A DNA stretch of 64,000 nucleotides from Luteolibacter ambystomatis (GCF_018137965.1 NZ_CP073100.1:4165754-4229753); one strand, 5' to 3'; counted from the first letter of the stretch, positions 1-8,077 are shown. Translations and numbers: made by a program. Notes: generated by a model from the letters alone, not told the origin.

Positions 1-567
1 GTCCCCGGCGACTACATCGGCGACATGATGCAGCTCGTCCTCGAAAAACGCGGCGAGGTCACCAACACCGAGACCATCGACGACATGCGCGTCATGCTCT
101 CCTGCGTCCTTCCGCTCGGTGAAATCCTCGTCGACTTCAATGACAAGCTGAAGTCCATGACCCGCGGCTACGGCTCCATGGACTACGAGCACGCCGGCTA
201 CCGCCCGGCCAACATGGTGAAGATGGACATGCTCATCGCCGGTGATCCCGTCGAGGCCTTCTCCACCATCGTCCACCGCGACAAGGCCGAATCCTACGGC
301 CGCATGCTCGCCACCAAGCTCAAGGACGTCATCCCGCCGCACCTCTTCGTCGTCGCCATCCAGGCCGCCGTCGGCGGCAAGATCGTCGCCCGCGAGAGCA
401 TCAGCGCCATGCGCAAGAACGTCACCGCCAAGTGCTACGGCGGCGACATCACCCGCAAGCGCAAGCTCCTCGAGAAGCAGAAGGAAGGTAAGAAGAAGAT
501 GAAGATGTTCGGCAAGGTCAACATCCCCCAGGACGCCTTCATCAAGGTGCTTAAATCGGGAGACTGA
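1..567 (+). CDS. lepA: Elongation factor 4 (LepA), C-terminal part
   Basis: The reading frame is open from base 1, so the gene is cut by the left edge and only its last 188 codons are present. LepA/EF4 is a ribosome-associated GTPase that back-translocates or remodels stalled ribosomes. The G domain is outside the window. What remains is the EF-G-like domain V (a segment beginning with the RGEVT and DMRVMLSC stretches) and the LepA-specific C-terminal domain. The latter is recognisable from [13 protein letters not shown], the basic [21 protein letters not shown] stretch (read here in parts) and the [15 protein letters not shown] ending. These are near-invariant in the family, so the identification is secure. 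The stop is followed by a hairpin-rich spacer. Confidence 0.97.
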   Translation, partial: VPGDYIGDMMQLVLEKRGEVTNTETIDDMRVMLSCVLPLGEILVDFNDKLKSMTRGYGSMDYEHAGYRPANMVKMDMLIAGDPVEAFSTIVHRDKAESYGRMLATKLKDVIPPHLFVVAIQAAVGGKIVARESISAMRKNVTAKCYGGDITRKRKLLEKQKEGKKKMKMFGKVNIPQDAFIKVLKSGD

Positions 568-597
568 GCCCGCACCACCCTCGGCCCTGACTGGGAG

Positions 598-617
598 CAA
601 GGACATTCCTGTCCTTG
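598..617. repeat. Perfect hairpin downstream of lepA
   Basis: CAAGGACA-TTCC-TGTCCTTG forms an 8-bp perfect stem with a 4-nt loop, about 30 bases after the lepA stop. There is no T-run after it, so an intrinsic terminator is possible but not typical. It stands next to the REP-like hairpin at 626-656, and the two may form one element. Confidence 0.6.
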
Positions 618-625
618 TTCTGAAG

Positions 626-656
626 GTAGGGACGTTTCGTCGAAACGTCCGGGCGG
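626..656 (+). repeat. REP-like element with GTAG head
   Basis: GTAG is followed directly by a 10-bp inverted repeat (GGACGTTTCG-T-CGAAACGTCC, 630-650) and then GGGCGG. A GTAG tetranucleotide at the foot of a hairpin is the hallmark of REP sequences mobilised by REP-associated tyrosine transposases. The same GTAG + hairpin + GGCGG architecture appears at 56 and 60 kb with a different stem sequence. No transposase is present in the window, so the class assignment is inference. Confidence 0.5.
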
Positions 657-725
657 AAGACTCCCTTCTGCTCATTCAGATTTGCCCCCATTACGCGGGG
701 TGAGATAGAAGGGTCCGGATCAACC

Positions 726-1172
726 ATGGACCCCTATACCTCCCCCAACGCACCACTGGAAGATCCAGCCAAGGCTGGCACGATTCCCGATGCCGGAGTC
801 GAAGAACACCGTCTCTACGCCATGGTGCTGAAAATGGTCCTGTGGGGCGAAAAGAAGGAAGACGTCTACCACCGTCTGGAGGTCAACAACGTCACCGGCC
901 CAACCGCCGATCTCCTCTACAACCACGCCCGCGCCGACCGCATCGCCACCATCCGCGATGCCTGCCGCAAAAAGTTTCTCATCGGCATCGGCCTGATCCT
1001 CGCCGCCACCGTCACCTTCTGCTCCTTCTGGTGGGGCCTCGGTTTCCTCCCCCGCCTCCTGCTCTACGGCTGCTTCGCCGCCCTCGGCATCGGCCTCTGG
1101 AAAACCATCGATGGCCTCGCAGGCTATCTCATGGCTGGAACCAAGGAAGGTTCCGTCGAAGGAGACCTCTAA
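726..1172 (+). CDS. Small membrane protein of unknown function
   Basis: This is a 148-residue protein that I do not recognise. Residues 1-85 are hydrophilic and acidic. Residues about 85-130 contain two hydrophobic stretches (around GIGLILAATVTFC and FLPRLLLYGCFAALGIGLW), so it is probably an integral inner-membrane protein with both ends on the same side. Base composition matches the GC-rich host rather than the AT-rich block that follows, so I do not count it as part of the Argonaute operon. A GCCCCC...GGGG motif at 684-701 lies just upstream of the start. Confidence 0.75.
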   Translation: MDPYTSPNAPLEDPAKAGTIPDAGVEEHRLYAMVLKMVLWGEKKEDVYHRLEVNNVTGPTADLLYNHARADRIATIRDACRKKFLIGIGLILAATVTFCSFWWGLGFLPRLLLYGCFAALGIGLWKTIDGLAGYLMAGTKEGSVEGDL

Positions 1173-1366
1173 CCGCCGATCTTCCGCACATCATATTCCT
1201 ATCGACTATCGAATCAATGGAAGGACCTGTCCGATGAATTTGTCGATTCCCGCTAGTTCACCATCGAAATCATAATGGATAGCAGCAGGGCCTTCAAATG
1301 GTGATCGTTGGTTCGTTATTTCACAATTTACAGGGAGAATCTAGGACATCATAATTAAAAAGCGCC
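1173..1366. other. AT-rich spacer before the Argonaute operon
   Basis: Composition falls abruptly from GC-rich to AT-rich shortly after the stop at 1172. No ORF, tRNA or direct-repeat attachment site was found. The promoter of the SEFIR-APAZ/pAgo operon should lie here. AT-rich segments are visible around 1310-1360, but no convincing -35/-10 pair stands out and there is no good Shine-Dalgarno sequence before the ATG at 1367. Confidence 0.5.
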
Positions 1367-2803
1367 ATGGAATCCGATTCACCACCAAAAAAGGTATTCA
1401 TCAGTTATACGCATGACTCGACGCTTCACTCCGCGCGTGTTCTAAAATTAGCAAACGATCTCCGCGAGGAGGGGATTGACGTGGACATCGATCAGTATCA
1501 TGCGAATGAAAACTGGCCTGCGTGGATGGAGGAAAGGCTAAGATGGGCCGCTAAAGTTTTGGTCATTTGCACTGAAACTTACTTGAGAAGATGGGAAGGA
1601 CGTGAAGCTCATCAGATTGGACTGGGGGCTCAGTGGGAAAGTCTATTGGCGAGGCAAGAACTCTACGAGGCCACAGGCAATAATAAAAAATATATCCCAT
1701 GCTGCTTTTCGAATGAAGATTCAGCATTCATCCCAATGCCACTAAGGCCCTATACTAGGGTAATTTTGAGGGGCTCCGATCTCAAATCTCTTAAAAATTG
1801 CATCGACGATATCCCTCCTGCATTCAAACCACTGATACGCCCTTCTCTGGCGCCCATTGAGATAGCGCACGGATTCTTCTCTAAAGATTCCGAATTTCTT
1901 GCCGACGAGGAACTAGGTCTAACATTAACTCCAGAAAATCTTTTCTCAAATTTGCTTCCTCTCGAATTTCCACCTCAGATTCACACCGCAAGACTGCCAG
2001 TGAAAAGAATCGCAAGAAGCGATTTTGAGGCCTCGATTAAACGTCACTTAACGGATTCGTTTCACCCCACATATTTTATAGATGGAACCATTCTATACAC
2101 ATTTGATTCATTCAACCATCCCTTTTGGAAAAAAGTACTAGCAGATCGGGTTATCACACCAGATCTAGCACTGCCTACTCAGAGACTTGCCGGCGGAACA
2201 TCCGCAGCGGAAAAAGGCAGGTTCGTTAAAATACTGAATAGATCCCTGGAAGAAATTTGTCGTTCCCACGATATGGCTTGGTCAAGAGAAATGAGATGTT
2301 ATTATTTCCCAGCCGCTAAAAATACGACAATTAGGCATGTCGCTGCCATGGCTTTGAAAAATGCTGGGAAAAGACGAATTTATAGAAGCATCCCATCGAA
2401 ATCAGATCCTACACAAATTCAGCACTGGCAGCATCAGGCATTTCGCCATAAGTTTCACCAATTCGCTGGGAAATGGTTTCTGTGTATCACCCCTTTTTGG
2501 GCGTTCACTAGCGATGGTTTAGGCAAACCCAGTCGCTGGCAAAAGAAGTCCAGTGCCAATATGAGAAAACCGGAGAGAAATCGTGCCGTACTAGGTCACG
2601 TTGTTTTTTGGGCCTCAATTCTGTCTAAAGATCAAGGCCTCTTTGACCGCCCCTCATCCATGAGAATCAGAAATTGTATTTCTGGGACTAGTCCTCTGGG
2701 AATCGACGACAATGCTTGGGCAAATTTCGTCACCGATGCAGAAAGAGAAGTTCCGCCCGAAATGGATACAAATGATGAATTCACTCTTTCTCAATCACAA
2801 TGA
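1367..2803 (+). CDS. SEFIR (TIR-like) - APAZ-like effector protein of a short Argonaute system
   Basis: This 478-residue protein begins with a SEFIR domain, the bacterial TIR-superfamily branch, at about residues 8-155. Visible marks are KVFISYTHDS at 9-18, the DVDIDQYHANENWPAWME loop (38-55), VLVICTETYLRRWEG and GLGAQWE ending at E91, which aligns with the usual catalytic glutamate of TIR NADases. Residues about 200-460 are a second domain with a W/H-rich core (HQAFRHKF, GKWFLCITPFWAFTSDG, RNRAVLGHVVFWASIL). I read this as APAZ, the module that binds short Argonautes, mainly because the gene overlaps a PIWI gene by 4 bp (ATGA). By analogy with SPARTA, it would form a heterodimer that degrades NAD(P)+ after guide-directed recognition of invader nucleic acid. 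Codon use and composition are much AT-richer than the neighbours, pointing to horizontal transfer. The SEFIR call is firm; the APAZ call is moderately firm. Confidence 0.85.
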   Translation: MESDSPPKKVFISYTHDSTLHSARVLKLANDLREEGIDVDIDQYHANENWPAWMEERLRWAAKVLVICTETYLRRWEGREAHQIGLGAQWESLLARQELYEATGNNKKYIPCCFSNEDSAFIPMPLRPYTRVILRGSDLKSLKNCIDDIPPAFKPLIRPSLAPIEIAHGFFSKDSEFLADEELGLTLTPENLFSNLLPLEFPPQIHTARLPVKRIARSDFEASIKRHLTDSFHPTYFIDGTILYTFDSFNHPFWKKVLADRVITPDLALPTQRLAGGTSAAEKGRFVKILNRSLEEICRSHDMAWSREMRCYYFPAAKNTTIRHVAAMALKNAGKRRIYRSIPSKSDPTQIQHWQHQAFRHKFHQFAGKWFLCITPFWAFTSDGLGKPSRWQKKSSANMRKPERNRAVLGHVVFWASILSKDQGLFDRPSSMRIRNCISGTSPLGIDDNAWANFVTDAEREVPPEMDTNDEFTLSQSQ

Positions 2804-4221
2804 CACCAAAAATTTCTGTGATTCATGAGCCGATGCTTGAGTTTGCCAAAGGAGGCACATCACGTGATATAAGACGAGGAATTCTCAAATGGGGCCCCAT
2901 CGACGCCGGCACAAATCGAACCAAATCCGAAATTCGCTTGGGTCTTGTAGGAACTCCAAAAACTATAGCCTCTTTTATGGAATGGTTTGAGGAATGCCGC
3001 ACAGGAGTAGTCGCGAGCGATCTGTTGAATGAAAATCTCAACCCTCCCTTTCCGGGTCTATCACTCGATGTTGGGCTTCGCTGCGAGTTCTTAACGGACC
3101 GAACTTGGACGGAAGAAATATCCGAATCCGAAATTAGGAAAGCACTGGACGGTTCGGGAAGAGTGATTTCAACAGCTGAAGCTTTCCATGACCGAATCAA
3201 ATCATTGCATGAGCTTAGCGCGTCAAAACCGGATGTGGTGATCTGCTTGCCTCCAGAAAATGTGCGGCGTCAGTTGAAGCCCTCACTAGGAGGGGACGAT
3301 GATGAAGATTGGGAAGACTTCGATGAACAAAAAGGACCCGATTTCCACGATTATCTCAAGGGACTATGCCTGGAAACGGGATCTGTCTTTCAATTGATTT
3401 GGCCGCGAACTTATACAAAGGGAACAAAGGGCGTTCAAGACATGGCGACATGCGCTTGGAATTTATTCACCGCTTTGTTCTATAAATCTGGCGGAGTCCC
3501 ATGGAAGCTTCAACGTGCTCCCGGATCGCTGAGCACTTGCTATATTGGCATAGCTTTTTCTAAAAGAGAGGGAACGGGATTTTCTCATTCAAGTTTGACA
3601 CAAATTTTTAATGACCGTGGTGAAGGGACTATTTTGAGAGGAGGACTGGCGTCGCGCTCAGATGACGATCACGAAGTCCATTTGGCTGAGAAAGACGCTT
3701 TTCTCTTACTTGAGGATGCCATCAAAAATTATGCAGGAGCTAATCGCGGATCTATCCCGCAAAGAGTTGTGCTACATAAGACGTCGTCTTTTGATCTGGC
3801 AGAGAAAAAAGGATTCAACGATGCCTGTGACGCGGCGGGAATTAGATTTTTAGATCTATTGGCCGTGAATGCTTCACCACTCAGACTTTTCCGATCGGGG
3901 ACCTACCCTCCTCTTCGCGGCACTCACGCCATTTTTGATGATGCGAACTCAATTCTCTATACAAGAGGAAGTATTCCATTCTACAGAAAATATCCTGGCC
4001 CCTACGTGCCCAAAAGTCTGCATATTAGATATTATCAGACTGATCGACCTCAAGAAGATCTCGCGGCAGAAATACTAGCTTTAACCAAATTAAATTGGAA
4101 TCGAACTCAGTTTGATTCCTTCGACCCAATTACAATTGGAGGATCCAAAAGAATTGGAGACATATATCGATGGTGTTTGAACGCTCCAACAAGACCCATT
4201 TCATACTCTTTTTTCATGTAA
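2800..4221 (+). CDS. Short prokaryotic Argonaute (MID-PIWI), catalytically inactive
   Basis: This 473-residue protein has the MID-PIWI length and motifs of short pAgos and no N or PAZ region. The MID part (about 170-237) ends in the characteristic DMATCAWNLFTALFYK and GGVPWKL stretches. PIWI follows with TCYIGIAFSKR (246-256), RVVLHKTSSF (322-331), a THAIFD segment and TKLNWNRTQFD (429-439). In slicing Argonautes the first of these reads GID and the second carries an Asp after His-Arg/Lys. Here they are A252 and T328, so the DEDX tetrad is missing and the protein should bind guide and target without cutting. Its ATG overlaps the stop of the SEFIR-APAZ gene (ATGA at 2800-2803), which implies translational coupling and a fixed stoichiometry. 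It probably supplies guide-directed recognition for the SEFIR effector. Composition is foreign to the host, as in its partner. Confidence 0.9.
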   Translation: MTPKISVIHEPMLEFAKGGTSRDIRRGILKWGPIDAGTNRTKSEIRLGLVGTPKTIASFMEWFEECRTGVVASDLLNENLNPPFPGLSLDVGLRCEFLTDRTWTEEISESEIRKALDGSGRVISTAEAFHDRIKSLHELSASKPDVVICLPPENVRRQLKPSLGGDDDEDWEDFDEQKGPDFHDYLKGLCLETGSVFQLIWPRTYTKGTKGVQDMATCAWNLFTALFYKSGGVPWKLQRAPGSLSTCYIGIAFSKREGTGFSHSSLTQIFNDRGEGTILRGGLASRSDDDHEVHLAEKDAFLLLEDAIKNYAGANRGSIPQRVVLHKTSSFDLAEKKGFNDACDAAGIRFLDLLAVNASPLRLFRSGTYPPLRGTHAIFDDANSILYTRGSIPFYRKYPGPYVPKSLHIRYYQTDRPQEDLAAEILALTKLNWNRTQFDSFDPITIGGSKRIGDIYRWCLNAPTRPISYSFFM

Positions 4222-4366
4222 ATGGAATTGAGTGATTTGCCAGTTACCAAGACGCACTTCCATTCTCACATTTTTCATCTATAGATATTAGATTCTCGCC
4301 AGACTGAGTCTCAAATAGGGTTCCCCATCAAAACCATTCCAAGAGGAATCGCTATATAAATGGGTC

Positions 4367-6538
4367 CTACCTCAGCCCCTTCAATTCCTCAAACGTATAG
4401 GGCGTCTGCTTGTCCTTCGTCTCCGCCCGCCATTTGGCGACGTCTTCCGCGGTGACGGGGGTTTTCCAACCGGCCCATTGGACGCCGATGTAGTTGGCGA
4501 CGGCGGCGAGCTGGTCGTCCTTGTACATGGTTTCCAAGGGCGGCATCATGCCGGCGGCGTAGGTTTCACCGGTGCCGAGGGGGCCTTGCAGGCCCTTCAG
4601 GAGCACGTGGACCAGGTAGGACGGGTCCTTGATGCGGTTGTTTTTGGCGAAGACGGGGGCCATGAGGCCGCCTTCCACTTTCAGGCCGTTCACACCATCG
4701 CCGTGGCACTCCTTGCAGAAGCCGGTGAAGATCGTGTAGCCGGCGCGGTAGGGTTCCAGCTCCTTGGGAAGCTTCTGGCCCGCCTTCTGGAGCAGGGCGA
4801 CGGAGCCATTGACGGGCTTCGTGTCCTCCAGCGCCTTGAGCGTCTTCGCGGCGGCGGGTGTGTGCACGGTCCGCAGGGTGGTGTAGAGCTGGCTGAGAAC
4901 GGTGGAGGAGGGATCGGCGGCGAGCGACACGAGCGCTGCCTCCAAGTCCGGGGATTGAGCGACCATCGTTTCCGCAATGGCGATGGCAGTGGTGCGCACG
5001 TTTTCATCCGCGTCCTTCAAGGCGGTGGCGACCTCGGCGAAGGTGAGGCTATCGAGGCTCTGCAGGCAGCGCATGGCCAGCAGGCGTGAGTTCGGGCTGG
5101 CATCCGTGAGCGCGGTGCGGAGCGCGGGCACGGCGGACCGATCCTCGCGGCAGACGATGAGCTTCTGGGCGGTATCGCGCCACCAGCCATTGGGGTGGCC
5201 GAGGAGGCCGACGAGCTCGGTGCTGGATTTCGCGGTGAACGCGGGACGCGGATCGAGCAGCTTCCTGTCCTTCGGCACGAGGCGCCAGATGCGGCCGCGC
5301 TGGTGGACGCCGAGCATGTTCCACTCCTTCGCGCGGTAGTAGCGGGCGATCCAGCGCGGGTTCGGGTCCTGCGTGCGCTCGGTGGGGAACCACTGGGATT
5401 CCTGGACGATGCCGCGCGACATGTCCGCGATGTAGAGGCCGCCATCCGGCCCGATATCGGTCCACACCGGGCGGAAGTAGGTGTCAGGGCTGCGGATGAA
5501 CTCCGTGCCCTTGAAGTCCGGATGCGGCACGGCCACGCGCACGCCATCGCGTTCCTCGAAGGCGACGATCTTCACGCAACGCCGCACCGGGTCCGGGATG
5601 ACGTAGGAGCCGGTGTAGCGGCCGAACTGGCGGGTGCGCAGCATCGTCTGGCCGCCGGTGGCAGTCACCTCGTGGCCGGGATCGGTGGCGTCATCCACCT
5701 CGCAGATGAAGTTGGCGTATTTGACCGCGTCCTCGGAGGGCGGCGTAGCATTCGGATAGCCGCCGAGGCTCTGCCAACCCTGGACCGGGACGCTGTTGCC
5801 GCTGCCGTAGAGGCGGCCGACATCGTCATGCGCGAGGCCCCACTGGCCGTAGCGCGGGATGTTTTTCACGGCCTGGAGCTTGCCGTCCTTGAAGCGGAGC
5901 GCGCGCGAGGTTTCGTAGATGCGGTTGTCCACGTTCCAGACGAGGCTGTCGTCCTGGTGCTCGATGTTTCCGCCCACCGGACCACCGGCGAGGGCGACCT
6001 CCTTGCGGTCGGCGACGCCGTCCTTGTTGTCATCGAAGAAGGCCCAGATCGTGTTGTCATTGGACATCCGCACCAGGATGCGGTCGTGGAGCGCGATGAT
6101 GGAGCGGGGCAGCATCAGCGAGTCCGCGAAGACGGCGCGCTTGTCGAAGGTGCCGTCGCCGTTGGTGTCCTCGAGCTTCACCACGCGGCACTTCGGCTCG
6201 AACTGGCCGGTGGCGTACTGGTCCTGCATGTAGGTATTCCACTCGCAGACGAAAAGCGCGCCGTCCGGATCAAAGGCGAAGCACACCGGCTCCTGGACCA
6301 TCGGCTCGGAGGCCACGAGCTCGAGTTGGAAGCCCGCGGGCACCTCGATGAGCTTCTGGCTGTCCTGCGCGCTGAGCGGCCGCAAGGTGCCGTCCTTCTG
6401 GAGATTCGGGCTGTTGAGCGGCTCTGCGGAAGCGGCCGCGACGAAACAGCCGATCAGCATGCCGATGGCCATGCGCCTGAGGCCATGATGACCCACACAT
6501 CCCCCACTTCGAACCGACAGCACCTTGGATCCTCGCAT
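4367..6538 (-). CDS. Secreted PVC-type propeller dehydrogenase with HEAT repeats and C-terminal cytochrome c
   Basis: This 723-residue protein has three parts. A hydrophobic export signal (about residues 24-38) follows a long N-terminal extension. A beta-propeller of the PVC membrane-bound dehydrogenase type, related to sugar/sorbosone dehydrogenases, spans about 65-430 (FELEL-like AGFQLELVAS, FDPDGALFVCEW, DTNGDGTFD, IGPDGGLYIADMSRGIVQ). HEAT-like helical repeats span about 460-590. A class I cytochrome c domain follows, with the haem motif CKECH at 608-612 and a probable axial Met in GMMPP (664-665). It likely oxidises a periplasmic substrate and passes electrons to its own haem. The substrate is unknown. 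A GTG at 6496, preceded by GGGGGA, would give a more normal signal peptide (HHGLRRMAIGML...) and may be the true start. It is transcribed away from the 11-bp repeat array at 6641-6696. Confidence 0.88.
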   Translation of the reverse strand: MRGSKVLSVRSGGCVGHHGLRRMAIGMLIGCFVAAASAEPLNSPNLQKDGTLRPLSAQDSQKLIEVPAGFQLELVASEPMVQEPVCFAFDPDGALFVCEWNTYMQDQYATGQFEPKCRVVKLEDTNGDGTFDKRAVFADSLMLPRSIIALHDRILVRMSNDNTIWAFFDDNKDGVADRKEVALAGGPVGGNIEHQDDSLVWNVDNRIYETSRALRFKDGKLQAVKNIPRYGQWGLAHDDVGRLYGSGNSVPVQGWQSLGGYPNATPPSEDAVKYANFICEVDDATDPGHEVTATGGQTMLRTRQFGRYTGSYVIPDPVRRCVKIVAFEERDGVRVAVPHPDFKGTEFIRSPDTYFRPVWTDIGPDGGLYIADMSRGIVQESQWFPTERTQDPNPRWIARYYRAKEWNMLGVHQRGRIWRLVPKDRKLLDPRPAFTAKSSTELVGLLGHPNGWWRDTAQKLIVCREDRSAVPALRTALTDASPNSRLLAMRCLQSLDSLTFAEVATALKDADENVRTTAIAIAETMVAQSPDLEAALVSLAADPSSTVLSQLYTTLRTVHTPAAAKTLKALEDTKPVNGSVALLQKAGQKLPKELEPYRAGYTIFTGFCKECHGDGVNGLKVEGGLMAPVFAKNNRIKDPSYLVHVLLKGLQGPLGTGETYAAGMMPPLETMYKDDQLAAVANYIGVQWAGWKTPVTAEDVAKWRAETKDKQTPYTFEELKGLR

Positions 6539-6640
6539 AAAATTTCGCCGGAATACCCCGAAGCATTCCCCGTCCTTTCACGCAATCCCAACGCGTGGAC
6601 TAGGTCCGGAGAAATGGATGCAAGGGTAAGTGCCTCATGC

Positions 6641-6696
6641 ATGTAGCGGAAATGTAGCGGAAGAAACGCTACAAAAGTGTTACAAAAACCGCTACC
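6641..6696. promoter_or_regulatory. Five 11-bp phased repeats, two direct and three inverted
   Basis: ATGTAGCGGAA occurs twice in perfect tandem at 6641-6651 and 6652-6662. It is followed by three opposite-strand, imperfect versions at an 11-bp step: ACGCTACA (6666), GTGTTACA (6677) and CCGCTACC (6689). The period equals one DNA turn, so a protein bound at each unit would sit on the same face. The array lies between divergent genes (propeller dehydrogenase and ABM monooxygenase), which suggests a shared operator. No regulator gene is adjacent. Confidence 0.55.
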
Positions 6697-6822
6697 AGAG
6701 AAGAGAAGAGTAATAGACTACACGACGTACGAAACGGCTCCCGAAGCCGCTCTCCGCCCCTCCCGGTGGCCTATGGAATTTCCAGCTTGCCCGGCGAGCC
6801 GTGCTTCGGATGTTAGGAGGCC

Positions 6823-7185
6823 ATGAGCACTCACGCGAAAGCCGTCACCATCCATCCGTATTTCCAGATCCACGCCGGGAAGATCGAGGACTTCGTCGCC
6901 AACATGACGGACTTCACGAACCAGACCGCCACGGAGGAAGGCTGCCTCTACTACAACTTCACCCTCAACGGCGATGAAGCGTTCTGTCGCGAGGCCTACA
7001 CCGATGGCGATGCCGCACTCGCCCACCTCGCGAACGTGGATGCCCAGATCAAGCGCGCGCTGGAGCTGTCCACCATGACGCGTCTGGAGATCCACGGCCC
7101 GGCCGAGGAGCTGGAAAAGATGCGCGGACCGCTCGCCGGACTGAATCCCGCCTGGTTCGTCTATCAGACGGGGCTGACGAAATAA
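6823..7185 (+). CDS. ABM-domain (quinol monooxygenase-like) protein
   Basis: This 120-residue protein has the ferredoxin-like antibiotic-biosynthesis-monooxygenase (ABM) fold. The first strand is VTIHPYFQIHAGKIEDF, followed by TATEEGCLYYNFTLNGD and FCREAYTDGDAALAHLAN, then a helix ending in LELSTMTRLEIHGP. Such proteins are cofactor-free dimeric monooxygenases or haem/quinol-handling enzymes such as YgiN, and the substrate cannot be told from sequence. AGGAGG lies just 2 nt before the ATG, a strong but closely spaced ribosome-binding site that fixes the start. The gene is followed after 29 bases by a phosphoesterase on the same strand. Confidence 0.8.
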   Translation: MSTHAKAVTIHPYFQIHAGKIEDFVANMTDFTNQTATEEGCLYYNFTLNGDEAFCREAYTDGDAALAHLANVDAQIKRALELSTMTRLEIHGPAEELEKMRGPLAGLNPAWFVYQTGLTK

Positions 7186-7214
7186 GTGGCATCGACCGGC
7201 GCACGTTTTCCCTC

Positions 7215-8012
7215 ATGATGGAGCGGATGGTTTCCGCCAAGCCGCTCCCAGATTCCCCATCCGTGCAATACGGCCTGGTACTTTCCGACCTGCATTTGTT
7301 CTCGGTGCGCTCCGTGGGCGGGAAGTGTCTGTCCGCCATCCGCGAGGATCTCGCCTCCGCGAGCGTCATCGTCCTCAATGGTGACACTTTCGATTTCCGC
7401 TGGAGCACCGTTGGCAACGAAGAGCGCACGATTGCCGCGGCCTTCGAATGGTTGCGGGCTTTTGTCACGGATCACCCGCAAGCCGAGATCCATTTCGTCA
7501 TCGGCAATCACGATTGCCTCGCCGCTTTCACGTCCCGGCTCGATGCCTTCGCCACCAGCCTGCCGCGTTTCCACTGGCACGAAACCGTTCTCCAGCTTGG
7601 CGGCCATCTCTTCGTCCACGGCGACTGCGCCCACCGCCCGATGGACGCCGCTGGCCTGGACCACTACCGCGCGGTCTGGAGGCATGACAAACCGCGTCAC
7701 CGCCTGCTCGGCCACGGCTATCGCATGGCGGATCGGCTCGGCATCACCTGGCTCGCCCACCGCAGCCACTTCACCCGTGCCAAAACGCTTGCACGCCTGA
7801 CCTGGTATCTCGACCGCACCGTTCCCGGCTGGCGGGAAACCACCCGCGACTGCTACTTCGGCCACACCCACCTCCCCTTCCGTGACTACGAGCGGGATGG
7901 CATCCGTTTCCACAACACCGGCTCCGCGATCGGGGGCAGTCCTTTCGCGCCAATACGGTTCGCGCTCCCCAGCTCACCGATTTCTCCAACTCGGGAATTC
8001 CTCCCAAAATGA
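7215..8012 (+). CDS. Calcineurin-like metallophosphoesterase (LpxH-like)
   Basis: This 265-residue protein carries every metal-binding motif of the family: DLH (25-27), GDTFDF (from 56), GNHD (97-100), HGD (135-137) and GHTH (about 217-220). The spacing and the HGD followed by a helical insert resemble UDP-2,3-diacylglucosamine hydrolases of lipid A synthesis. However, the DLHL motif is not accompanied by enough LpxH-specific residues to assign that reaction. A dinuclear Mn/Fe/Zn phosphodiesterase acting in the cytoplasm is the safe call. Several in-frame ATGs (7215, 7218, 7227) leave the exact start open. The following gene starts 65 bases downstream on the same strand. Confidence 0.85.
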   Translation: MMERMVSAKPLPDSPSVQYGLVLSDLHLFSVRSVGGKCLSAIREDLASASVIVLNGDTFDFRWSTVGNEERTIAAAFEWLRAFVTDHPQAEIHFVIGNHDCLAAFTSRLDAFATSLPRFHWHETVLQLGGHLFVHGDCAHRPMDAAGLDHYRAVWRHDKPRHRLLGHGYRMADRLGITWLAHRSHFTRAKTLARLTWYLDRTVPGWRETTRDCYFGHTHLPFRDYERDGIRFHNTGSAIGGSPFAPIRFALPSSPISPTREFLPK

Positions 8013-8077
8013 ATCCCGGCGAATGCCGTTTCTCACTCGGAATCGCGCCCCAAGAATGATCGGATCGGCGCACGCGG

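Noticed and set aside
1173..1366. Searched for attachment-site direct repeats between the left and right flanks (also 4222-4366) of the Argonaute island
   Set aside because: Only short chance matches such as AATGGAA were seen, not a credible duplication.
2800..4221. Considered as a catalytically active (slicing) Argonaute
   Set aside because: A252 and T328 replace the first two catalytic acids and the length fits only MID-PIWI.
5195..6646. Long plus-strand open frame opposite the propeller dehydrogenase
   Set aside because: The minus-strand frame has a signal peptide, HEAT repeats and a haem motif. The plus-strand product is low-complexity Ala/Glu/Val/Arg-rich.
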